A program made the position numbers and the translations under genes. From Metridium senile (taxonomy: Eukaryota > Cnidaria > Anthozoa > Actiniaria > Metridiidae), in NCBI GenBank assembly GCA_949775045.1, contig OX459108.1:8869961-8933960 (forward strand): DNA of 64,000 bases, given 5' to 3'. Within the stretch, counting starts at the first letter, position 1, and every line of letters begins with the position of its first letter. The notes under the pieces were generated by a model. The model saw nothing but the letters and a program-made list of their open reading frames with translations, did not search any database and was not told the origin of the DNA. Below, one piece after another: positions 34,250 through 64,000 of the stretch.

Positions 34250-34480
34250 TTGCTAAGTAAACAATACACTAGCTTTATGCTCGAGGTGTTTAAAGTTAAC
34301 TTTAAGCTAGTACTTTACGCTGCACATAAACCTAGCTTAAAGTTGTACCAATAGACTTTATGCAAGCTTTATGCTCGGTATGTAAAGCTGACCTTAAACT
34401 GCTTTATGCGGCACTTAGTAAAGCTGAACTGGACAACTTTAAGCAGCTTTAAGTTTGCGTAAAGTTGCTTAAATCTAACT
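34250..34480. repeat. Short repeats of GCTTTATGC/TTTAAAGCTA words
   Basis: CTTTATGC, AGCTTTA and TTTAAGC words alternate on both strands, giving many small hairpins. No gene. Confidence 0.4.
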
Positions 34481-35155
34481 TGATATATTGTGATATATTC
34501 ACTGGTTACGGTGTTGACGAGAAATAACTGATAACTAACGTCAATAAGGCGATAAGTTCGGATTAACTAAGTATCAGACCTTTGAAAATATTATTTTGCT
34601 CGCCAGCAGACAACTTTAAAGCATATGCAATTTTTATTTTATTTTAAATACAAGAATCCAATATTTGGAACTGTTTGCACCAGCTGCTACTCCGATGGCT
34701 AAGACAATACAATCATTTTAAAGTCTGTGTTTTTGTATATTGGAAAGGCATATTCAGTAAAAAAAAATAGAAAAGATTCAGTTTTCCAATTGATTAATTG
34801 TAAAACATTGAGAATATTAACTAAATTAAAAAGTATGTGGCGCCGCCAAAACACTGAGGAATATTATTTCGAAACGCTTTTGTCACAACCCCGTAATCGC
34901 TTTTCGAATGCATTAAGTAGCGCCCCGAGAAAGCTCCATCGAGCCACCTTAATGTTTGCGTGGGCTAAACATGCGAAGGTATGTAATTGGTTACGGTACA
35001 CCTGTAAAAAAATTCTTAATCAGTCAATACCATAATATATTATTCACATTGCGATGGATGAGTAAGGATGCGATGAATAAGTAACATACAAACCAATCTC
35101 CTGAAAGACTGATCTGTTTGAATATACAGCTATACAACTTGGTATTTATGCTCGA
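34481..35155. other. No gene recognised upstream of the EGF gene
   Basis: A 102-codon plus frame (34727-35035) has no recognisable domain. No clear TATA box or initiator could be assigned to the EGF gene start at 35156. Confidence 0.4.
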
Positions 35156-56264
<21,109 letters not shown>

Positions 56265-56336
56265 GTAAGTATCCACCATTAGTTATGCCTAAATTCTAGA
56301 AAAATAACTTTTTAGCGTCTCAGTTATTCTGATATT

Positions 56337-56562
56337 CTAGCCAGACTCAAGTATCCTACTAGTTTGGGAGACCTGTACTCACTATCACTACCTCTACGTT
56401 AAATATTTAAGCACACAACTCTGCTTACATGTTGATTTTTGCGAAGGAAAGAAAACTGGATAGTCTGGATAAAACACATCAAACCAACTCAACTCAGACA
56501 TATAATCCTTGCCCGAGCCTGGAGTAGAACCATACCCACTCATGCCACCCATGCTTACTTGC
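56337..56562 (-). mobile_element. SINE, copy 2 (diverged)
   Basis: Follows the SINE at 21533-21822 along its length: GGGAGAC, CACTACCTCTACGTTAAAT, TTACATGTTGATTTTTGCG, GAAAACTGGATAGTCTGGAT, CTTGCCCGAGCCTGGAG. More decayed in the tRNA-like head. Confidence 0.55.
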
Positions 56563-56936
56563 TTACTATGGAAACCAGGAAGGAGGGGGCGTCTCCAGGG
56601 AAAAGCCGTTTTGTGGTCTCGCTCTAGTGTGACGTCACGACTCGATTCAAAATGGCGAACGTACCATTGTTTAGCTCGGTTGTTTCCACAAAAACATTCG
56701 ATTTTTTTCCCATTGCTAAACTTTTTTTTACTAGTGAAAGTTCTTTGATATGTAATAGTATCCAATAGTTCACTATAGTCAAATTTCTTGATCAGATTCG
56801 ATGGAAATACTGCTTTTCTAGCCAATTTCGTGATGAACTGTGATGTCGGTCCAGTGCTGTTGATATGCAGTTTTTTACAAGTACACGAACGTAAAATCAC
56901 AATGGATCAGTATTTTTCATCCAGAATAGGAGGTTT

Positions 56937-57665
56937 ATGCAAGTACATGATAATCTTTGGATCTTTAAAGTTTCTCTCTTTTTGGCTTTGTGGTTGGTCT
57001 CATCAATCGATTTGAAGGATGATCTCATGAACTACAAGTCGAAACGAACCCGAACTGGGAGACCCGAACAAAACAACTTTGCAGGTTAGTAAATGTATCC
57101 CCATTGAAGTTAAGTCCTTAATTATCTTGTTTTTGAACCTTGACATGAATGTTTATGCTGATTCAATGACCTAAATGCATGCTTTTAAGATCGTATGTAT
57201 GTGTATTTTATAATAGCTTTCTAAAAATGCTTTGAAACTACCATAAATACCCTGTACCCACTTTTTGAACTGATACATTAATTATTTGTCTTCATAATCA
57301 ATTTGTATATCAGTTGTTTTGTTAGTAGAATTTGAAACAGTGCAGTATAAAAGCTTTCTGCTGTCCAGTTTTCCCATCAGTTTAAGGAATTAAATAATAA
57401 TAATAATATATAACATGCATGGAATAGTTCATTGAATAATATTTCAAATTATGATTTTAAATAAGGATATATACATTTTTAGGTTAAATATGAATGTTAG
57501 AAACTTATAAAACCTTAAATTAATCAAGCTAAGCTTCCATTAGCTATTGTAACAAACTTAAATTAAATTAAATGATGATGATATAGTTAAACATAATTGT
57601 GTTTTTTTTTTGCAGGTCAAATGGCTGGAAAAGATAACACACTATTTCAGCAATGTGAACAGTGA
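56937..57665 (+). CDS. Possible two-exon small secreted peptide
   Basis: Exon 1 (56937-57084) reads MQVHDNLWIFKVSLFLALWL, then VSSIDLKDDLMNYKSKRTRT and GRPEQNNFA, and ends GCAG/GTTAGT. Exon 2 (57616-57665) follows TTTTTGCAG in matching phase and ends at TGA after QMAGKDNTLFQQCEQ. The 65-residue product would have a signal peptide of about 23 residues and a basic, hydrophilic remainder. No family is recognised. Evidence against: another frame is also open over most of exon 1, and exon 2 can be read in phase 0 as a continuation of the EGF gene (VKWLEKITHYFSNVNSEIII). Confidence 0.3.
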
Positions 57666-57865
57666 AATAATAATTACTATTGTTGCTTTACACCGGCTGA
57701 ACTGGATTCTATGCTTGTCATCTTGTTTATGCCAATGACTGGATAAACTTGCAAAAACAGTCCATGTTATCATATATGAATATAACTTAGATGAGCTGTA
57801 TGTCAACTCAAAGCATACTAGATCATTTTTACGAAAACACTATATCCATGTTACTGTATGTGTAA

Positions 57866-58653
57866 TAGCCTGCGTAGCTCGGCCCTAGGGAGAAAAGAGC
57901 GGAGGGGAGGGGAGGGGGATTGGGGAGAGGAAGGGAAGAAGGGAGGGCCTGCAGCGAAGACCCTTGATTTTCCATAATTCGAAATTCGAAATTCCCATTG
58001 GTCGAGAGCGACCAGGTGAAATCCCATTGGCTGTTGTTAGCTATATTGTGACATGTCAATATTGAACAGACCAACGGTAGCTTGAGCTGTAACGAGTAGC
58101 TCTAATTACAAACGGCTATTTCAGGCAAGTGAGATGAAGGAATTTCGATCTATAACATATCTAATATCTAAAAGCGAGACATCAGAAGTTCAAAACTGAT
58201 AAATATTTTTGGTTTATTTCACATTGGGTAAGGTGAATACGCTTTCTGACTGAATAAAGCAAGATATGCTGCATTGTTTACTTGACCTTTGAAGGTCATG
58301 TAAAATAGACTTGATTTCCGTTTGTGAAGTAAACACGCTTATTTCTTTTGAGTTTTGAGCTTTGGAACTTTATTAGACAAGTTTATAATGATAATTTTGA
58401 TTGTGAAAATTTGGGACTCACATATAATAGTAATATATTTTGAAATACGAAGTTTTTATGTTAGGAAACACTAGTAATGGAGGTGACAATTATGACAGCT
58501 AAACCAGAAAACAAACAGTGCTAGGAAGAGGGCGTAAGGGAAAATCAAGGATCTTCGCTGCAGGCCGTCCCTTCTTCCCTTCCTCTCCCCATCCCCCTCC
58601 CCTCCGTCCCCTTTTATCCCTCTCCCCACCCCCAGGGCCAGCTACGCAGGCTA
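57866..58653. mobile_element. 788-bp DNA transposon with 9-bp target duplication
   Basis: Ends TAGCCTGCGTAGCTCGGCCC and GGGCCAGCTACGCAGGCTA extend as ~100-bp inverted repeats through a G/A-rich tract (GGAGGGGAGGGGAGGGGGAT) and CTGCAGCGAAGA. TATGTGTAA flanks both sides (57857-57865 and 58654-58662). Nine-base duplications are typical of Mutator-like transposases. No transposase inside. Confidence 0.88.
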
Positions 58654-58956
58654 TATGTGTAACAGTTTTTGTTTTGTGACCATTAGTCACTAACCAAGAT
58701 AAGTAAAGTTGTAATGAGGTATGGTTTTCTTTTGTATTATTAGAATTCTTACATTACATATATATTAGACAAATTATCAGCCAATGAATATGTTGGTCAT
58801 GTCAGCCAAGCATAATTAATAGAATAATGTAAAACAAAAACATGGTCACAACCATTTGTCAACCTCATTGAAGTTGCCAGGTTTCATAACCTGTCCCAAC
58901 TAATAGCTCTGTTTGAGTGATACTGAATAAACATAGTGACTATAAATACAAACTAA

Positions 58957-59097
58957 AGTGGTTTACATTAACCCGTGAAACACTCTTTAGTGTATTACTC
59001 TTTAATACACTCTAATTTCATTGTGTTCTTTTGTCTTATTTGACTATTACACTTTAATTAATACACTTTGTTTCATGGGTTACTGAAAACCACTCTA
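58957..59097. mobile_element. MITE family A, distant copy
   Basis: AAGTGGTTTACATTAACCCGTGAAAC and its inverse bound 141 bp that match the three copies near 15.2-16.0 kb, 43 kb away (shared ATTGTGTTCTTTTGTCTTATTTGAC in parts). Confidence 0.8.
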
Positions 59098-59634
59098 TTG
59101 CTTAGTAACTATATTGTTTTTATAGAGCGAAAACGCTAAAACCATGCAATATAAAAAATAGTTACTATTAAACTAATAGTTTCTATCTAGTAACTATTTA
59201 GTCAATACCAATCAACCAGAAACATCAAATACAAAAGGAAACAATACCTCATTGCAGCTTGAATCTCTTACACAGTTGCAATTATATTTTCATGGATATA
59301 GTGTTGTTGGTCTATCAAACTTTTGCCCCTGCCCCATAACTGCTGTTTTGAATGCAACATGATACCCTATAGCAGTTTCCCATTCATAACTAAAAAGGTA
59401 TAAATTATAGATGCTTATTTTAATAAAAAACATTGATTTTATTTCTATGTATCATTTTAATGTTTTTAAACATTAAAATGAAGTAAATTTGCAATTCTCT
59501 TCCATCAATCAAACACAATTTGTCAAGACTGCTAATTATTTGAACCAATTGTCATATTTGTTATATCAAACCTGTAACTAGTCACTAGGCCCTCACGGCC
59601 AAGCACATGGTTTTACGGTTAGTTTGATTAAACA

Positions 59635-60020
59635 TGGCGGACAGCGACCGGAGGTTTGTGAAGTCGTTATTCTAGTAAGTTTATTAGCACTTAGACGAAG
59701 CCTACATCACCGGTCACAACATTGGCGAAGAGTAAAGCAAGTACCCGACATCTAAGCACAGATTCGACGTACATAACGCTAAATACGAAGAATAAATCGC
59801 TCGTAATGAAGGAGAAGGGACAGCGAAAGAAAATATAACGAAACGGCGACAAAATCGACTCCAAACTAAACCAAAATGGTCGACGAAGCGAGACAAGAAG
59901 TCCATTTATTATCCCAGAAGATGCGAATATGATCGGAAGAGAATGGGAAGAATGGCTCGAAGGCATCGAGAGAGAATTTCGCTACTTCAAGATCACCGAC
60001 GCTATGGATAAGCGGATGCA
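59635..60020 (+). pseudogene. Gypsy-type gag N-terminus fragment
   Basis: A frame near 59905-60020 reads FIIPEDANMIGREWEEWLEG, then IEREFRYFKITDAMDKRM. This matches the start of gag proteins of Gypsy/Metaviridae elements common in cnidarians (EWEEWL...EREFRYFKI..A.DK). The upstream part starts near ATGGCGGACAGC (59634) but is broken by stops. Nothing of protease, RT or an LTR is seen nearby. Confidence 0.5.
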
Positions 60021-60239
60021 CAATACAATACACAATACATTTTTGTTTAGCAAACACGTTACATTTTTTTCATAGTACATTTTGTGATTTTAAATTACAA
60101 AAGGTAGTTTTAGCTACGATAAAATATGTGCATATTTATTTGTAATTTTGTCTATTTTGAATGCCTATAGAGGCTAAATTACAGCAGTTCTCAGTCACAC
60201 TAGCACCGCTCGCATAAAAAGCACCGGTATAAAACGTGA

Positions 60240-63200
60240 AGTTGGTGGACGTCCATCAAACTGTGTTTACAAGAGGCATGGTGTTTTTACTTCAGTCGGG
60301 TTGCGAAACATGTCTGAATTCCTACAACATGATGGTTTGTTTTCCTAAGTTTGTTCTAAAGTTTTGTGTATAAAGATTTATATTTGAGACATACCTAGTG
60401 TTATATCTATGTTTGTTTTTTTGCGAATTGAAAGTAATCGTCAAAAATAGATGGCAGTTGATTTGTTTGCCATAAGTGGATAAATTTTAAAGAATTTAAT
60501 TTGAAAATATTCTCGACTGTTAGCAGATCTGGTAGATTGATAAAATTAAAGGTAAAGCTTTAGCGGTGTTTTTACCATATAGTGTTGCAAAGAATAGTAT
60601 CCTTACTATGTGATTTTGTTTTACTTGTATCTTTGTCAGATGAGTTTTGTAGGCACTACCCCACGCAACAATTGCATACGTTAAGTATGGGTAAACTAGG
60701 CTGTAATAAATTGTTTTCATTTGTGATAGAGAAACATAGTGTCGGAGTTTTAGTAAAATACCTGCATTCCTTGATAAACGAGAACATAAAAAGGCGATGT
60801 GGTATTTCCACGATATGTTTTCATCAATGAATACACTAAGAAACTTGACATGATCTTTCTTTTCGATAGAGCTTTACGAATTCTCATTGTTCGAAAGTTT
60901 AATATCTACGTTTTTTGTCAATCTTTTATTCGGTGATTTAATAATCATAAAGTTAGTTTTACGAATATTAATCGATAGTCTGTTTGCATTACAACAGTTC
61001 GAGACCTTTACCAACTCATTGTTTACTAAAAGTTCCAGATCTAGTAAGTTAGGTGATGATGCAAATATTGTTGTATCATCTGCAAATATCGTATAGTAAA
61101 TGATAACATTTCAGAGCAATTTCATGTATCGTTAATGTATGTTAAGAATAATAGAGGGCCTAACGAGCTACCCTGTGGTATTCCGCATGTAACTGTTCTT
61201 AGGTTTGATTTTTCTTCTAATTCTACATACTGTTTCCTGTTTTCTAAGTAATTTGAAAACCATCCTAAGGGGATTCCTGTAATTCCGTATTGTTGTAGTT
61301 TGTTGAGTAGGATTTTGTGATTAACCGTGTCGAAAGCCTTAGCAAAATCCAGAAATATACCACAAGTATACAAATTGTTATCTAAAGTATGGACATTTTA
61401 AAGCATTCGGTTATTTCAATAATAGCTTGCTCAGTTGATCTGTTTTTCCTGAATCCAAATTGATAGTCATTTAAGATTTGATGTTTTTCAATGTAATTGA
61501 GTAATTGCTGACAAACTAGTTTTTCGAATATTTGCGAGAATTTTGAAAGAATAGATATTGGTCTGTAGTTAGTAGGGTTGGAGGTGTCACCTCCTTTAGA
61601 TACTGGTGTTACTCTTGACATTTTAAGAGTCTCGGGTACGATACCTTGTACGAGTGACAAATTGAATAGTTCAGCTAAGGGTGTACTAATTAAGGAGGCT
61701 CGAAATGTTTTTTTGAGCGCGCGCGCAATATCGCCAATTTTACAAGACCCCTCGATCTGACCCGTACAAAATGTATTTTTATTAATAACAACACAATGAA
61801 ATGGTAGATTTTTTTTATTTTTTGGCAATTTGTTCCAATTAAGGTTTAGATTTAGTAGATCCATTTTAAGAAAAATCTGTAATGAAAAACCATTTATATC
61901 TAGAAAAAATCATTTTTTTTAATATCTTAAATGTTTCGCATTACAGATTTTTTATATTTTTCCTCAGTTGCAAGACCAGGTAGGGAAGTAGACATGTACA
62001 AGTTTAAAAAAACTTTCACCTAAAGGATTTGGAGATATCAGCTTTAATAAAGGAATTTCAGGTCCTTTTTGCAGCGGCCTGCTGTTGTCATGACAACGTC
62101 AAACGCAATAATTTAAAAACAAATGATATCCTAGATCCATAAGCTTTAAAATGATATATTGGTTAACTGTATAGCTTCGCAATAATGCTACATAAAATGC
62201 AATATAAAGTAGGTATATAGATATATACAGAAACCATTTCGAAGTCTGAAGCTATTTTGATACAGTGAATAGGAATCCCAATTGAAGACTTTTTAGCATC
62301 TAGATTATTTATTACCTCTTGCATCTCATTTGTGAGTATACCCCGGAACATAAAGCTGTTAAGATACAATTTCTTAATGTAAGTTGTTGGATCTAGTTGT
62401 GTAAGAGGAATGTTTCCTGATAGTGTTGTCCCAACGGATGTAAAATATGAATTAAGCTGATTAGAAATACTTGCTTGGTCTGTGAAGCATTTGTTTTCAT
62501 GAATAAGCCTGGTTACAGTATTGCCGTTACTCCTTTTTCTATTAACTAGCGTACCTATAAGTTTCCAAGTCATTTTTATGTTGCCTTTATAAATCTGAAA
62601 TTGTGATTCATAGTAGATTTTTTTGGCTGATTCTTTCAATTTGTTAAATTTATTATTATATATTTTATATTCTTTTCGTTTTTGAGCATCTGAACTAAGG
62701 AAATGAGTTCGGAAAAGTTTTTGCCTTTTCTTGATAGAGACCAGGATGCCTTTCGTGATCCATGGCCTTTTTAGTTTTTTTTTTTTTTTATTTGTTACCC
62801 TTCTTAGTGGAGCATGTTTATTTGTAACTTCGCTAAGTGAGTTATTAAAGTCATTCCTTAAAGTCAATTTTTTTCAAATCGTCTAGATAGTGAGTTCTGT
62901 CAAAATGTGAAAAATCCCTAAAGTATTTTTGCTGAATGACGTTTGGTAGCTTAGTTGTGGCAGTACAAAAGCATGGTAAATGATCAGAGATATGAGCGAG
63001 GCAAATACCAGATTGAAGGATTTTTTCTGGTGAGTTGGTATAAATATGATCGATTAATGTAGAAGTATGATCGGTTATTCGAGTTGCTTTTGTAATAATT
63101 GGTATGAATGATGAGTTAAATAGCATGTCTAGATATTCAGACGTAGGCTCATTAGAACAGTAGTTGAATAAATTTATGTTGATGTCCCCAACTATTTACG

Positions 63201-64000
63201 CTTCAAATCCCAAGTGGTTAATTTGGTTGAGTTTTTCGTATAAAACGTCTTTGAATTGTATACAATTGTTGGATGGATGTCTATAAACACAGCCAATTAG
63301 TATATTTTTATGTCTGGTCCCTGGAAATTCAACAAAACACGATTCGTAATCTTGTGAGAGAATGTCCAAATCTTGACGGCGAATGACATTGATTTTTTCA
63401 TTAATATATAAACCTACACCGCCTGCATTTGAAAGTGAATTTGTACTAACGAATTTATATTCTAGAATAGAAATATTGTAAATATTGTCTTCTTTTAACT
63501 TTGTTTCGGAAATAGCTATAACACTAGGTTTTTCCTTGAAGAAATCTATAATATCTTTTAAAGTTTCGTGATTTTTGTTTAACGGCTTCTAGTATTGCAA
63601 TGTAATATTGTGATGCCTTTATCTTTTGCTTTTTGAAAACATTTACTAGTTTGTTTAATATTAAAGTATTTAGATTCTATATATCCAATATCGTTAGATT
63701 CTTCGCTGCTATCAGGGCTATTTAAGACATTTTAAAATAAATCGTGGGATTGTATACAATGACTATTTTCTAAGTTATATAAACCAAACAAGCGATTGAA
63801 CTGATCATCCGTTAAGCTAGTAAATGGTAATTCATTAAGAGTATTATCTAAATCTCTGAACCGTGATAAATATTAAACAAGTATTCGTTGACGTTGTTTC
63901 TGCAAGAGATAGTCTTATATGTAGAGTCATATTTGTTCTGTATGATCTTGTATAAGGAATTTGGCTTTGAATCATCTAAGTTTGTACTTATCTTGTAGTG
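60240..64000 (-). mobile_element. LINE (CR1/L2-like) retrotransposon, truncated by the window edge
   Basis: Minus strand, 5' to the right. From about 63,600 down come APE-type endonuclease blocks: SVIAISETKLKEDNIYNISI, GVGLYINEKI, GCVYRHPSNN, GDININLFNY, DHIYTN and SDHLPCF. A basic linker follows, and then the reverse transcriptase: NPTNYRPISILSKFSQIFEK, FGFRKNRSTEQA, GIFLDFAKAFDTVNHKILL and GIPQGSSLGPLLFL. The C-terminal SLVYPYLTYAIVAWGSAYKT block is at 60520-60720. The FADD-type catalytic motif region (~60,900-61,120) is riddled with stops, and other frameshifts occur, so this copy is dead. The AKAFDTV and SSLGPLL motifs place it in the CR1/L2/Jockey group. A 550-bp insertion splits the RT near 61691-62240. 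Confidence 0.85.
61691..62240. other. ~550-bp insertion within the LINE reverse transcriptase
   Basis: On the minus strand the LINE reading ...HCIKIASDF stops at 62241 and resumes ISTPLAELFNLSLV at 61690. Joining the two gives a normal RT sequence. The inserted DNA shows AAATCTGTAATG/CATTACAGATTTTT as an inverted pair but no clear termini or target duplication. Confidence 0.55.

Noticed and set aside
34727..35035. 102-codon frame upstream of the EGF gene
   Set aside because: No similarity recognised, no splice signals in phase and ordinary AT-rich composition.
56394..56900. 168-codon minus-strand frame
   Set aside because: Its second half crosses the SINE copy, and its first half has no recognisable domain. 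Probably incidental.

Overview
The window is eukaryotic, AT-rich and intron-bearing, and looks metazoan. The best fit is a cnidarian, probably an anthozoan, with moderate certainty. The reasons are intron-split UDP-glycosyltransferases, a secreted PAN/Apple plus calcium-binding EGF gene with one module per exon, and many DNA transposons, Penelope, LINE, Crypton and THAP-type elements. No rRNA, CRISPR array or prokaryotic feature is seen. Exon models come from reading frames, GT/AG sites and matching intron phases, and no alignment was run.

Region 1 (1-5.5 kb): the 3' part of a tnp2/CACTA-like transposase gene (+), a large CAT/CCA minisatellite split by a 916-bp inverted-repeat element, and one isolated exon of a UDP-glycosyltransferase (-). 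Region 2 (5.5-19.2 kb): repeat country. It holds a 14-copy satellite, a decayed LINE tail, a ~600-bp palindrome, several MITEs, a palindrome carrying a hammerhead-ribozyme core, and a THAP-domain (P-element-like) transposon with an internally deleted relative nearby. Region 3 (19.8-27.9 kb): a complete five-exon UDP-glycosyltransferase gene (-) of about 597 residues whose introns are full of tandem repeats. A 1.6-kb non-autonomous transposon sits 121 bp upstream of its start codon.

Region 4 (28-35 kb): that transposon, a 526-bp ACTAA array next to a Penelope GIY-YIG remnant, several minisatellites and more MITEs. Region 5 (35.1-56.3 kb): a thirteen-exon gene (+) with a signal peptide, a PAN/Apple-like exon, a short Cys-rich exon, nine EGF exons and a start of a further domain. 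Its introns carry an ATC microsatellite, a TTGC array, a broken PIN-like/Cys-rich transposon protein and a Crypton-type tyrosine recombinase copy with two frameshifts. Region 6 (56.3-64 kb): a possible two-exon small secreted-peptide gene, a 788-bp element with 9-bp target duplications, a Gypsy gag scrap, and a long APE-endonuclease/RT LINE (-) that runs off the right edge.

The host genes visible are therefore two UGTs (detoxification or lipophile conjugation in the ER) and one secreted or extracellular EGF protein. Nearly everything else is mobile-element sequence in various states of decay.
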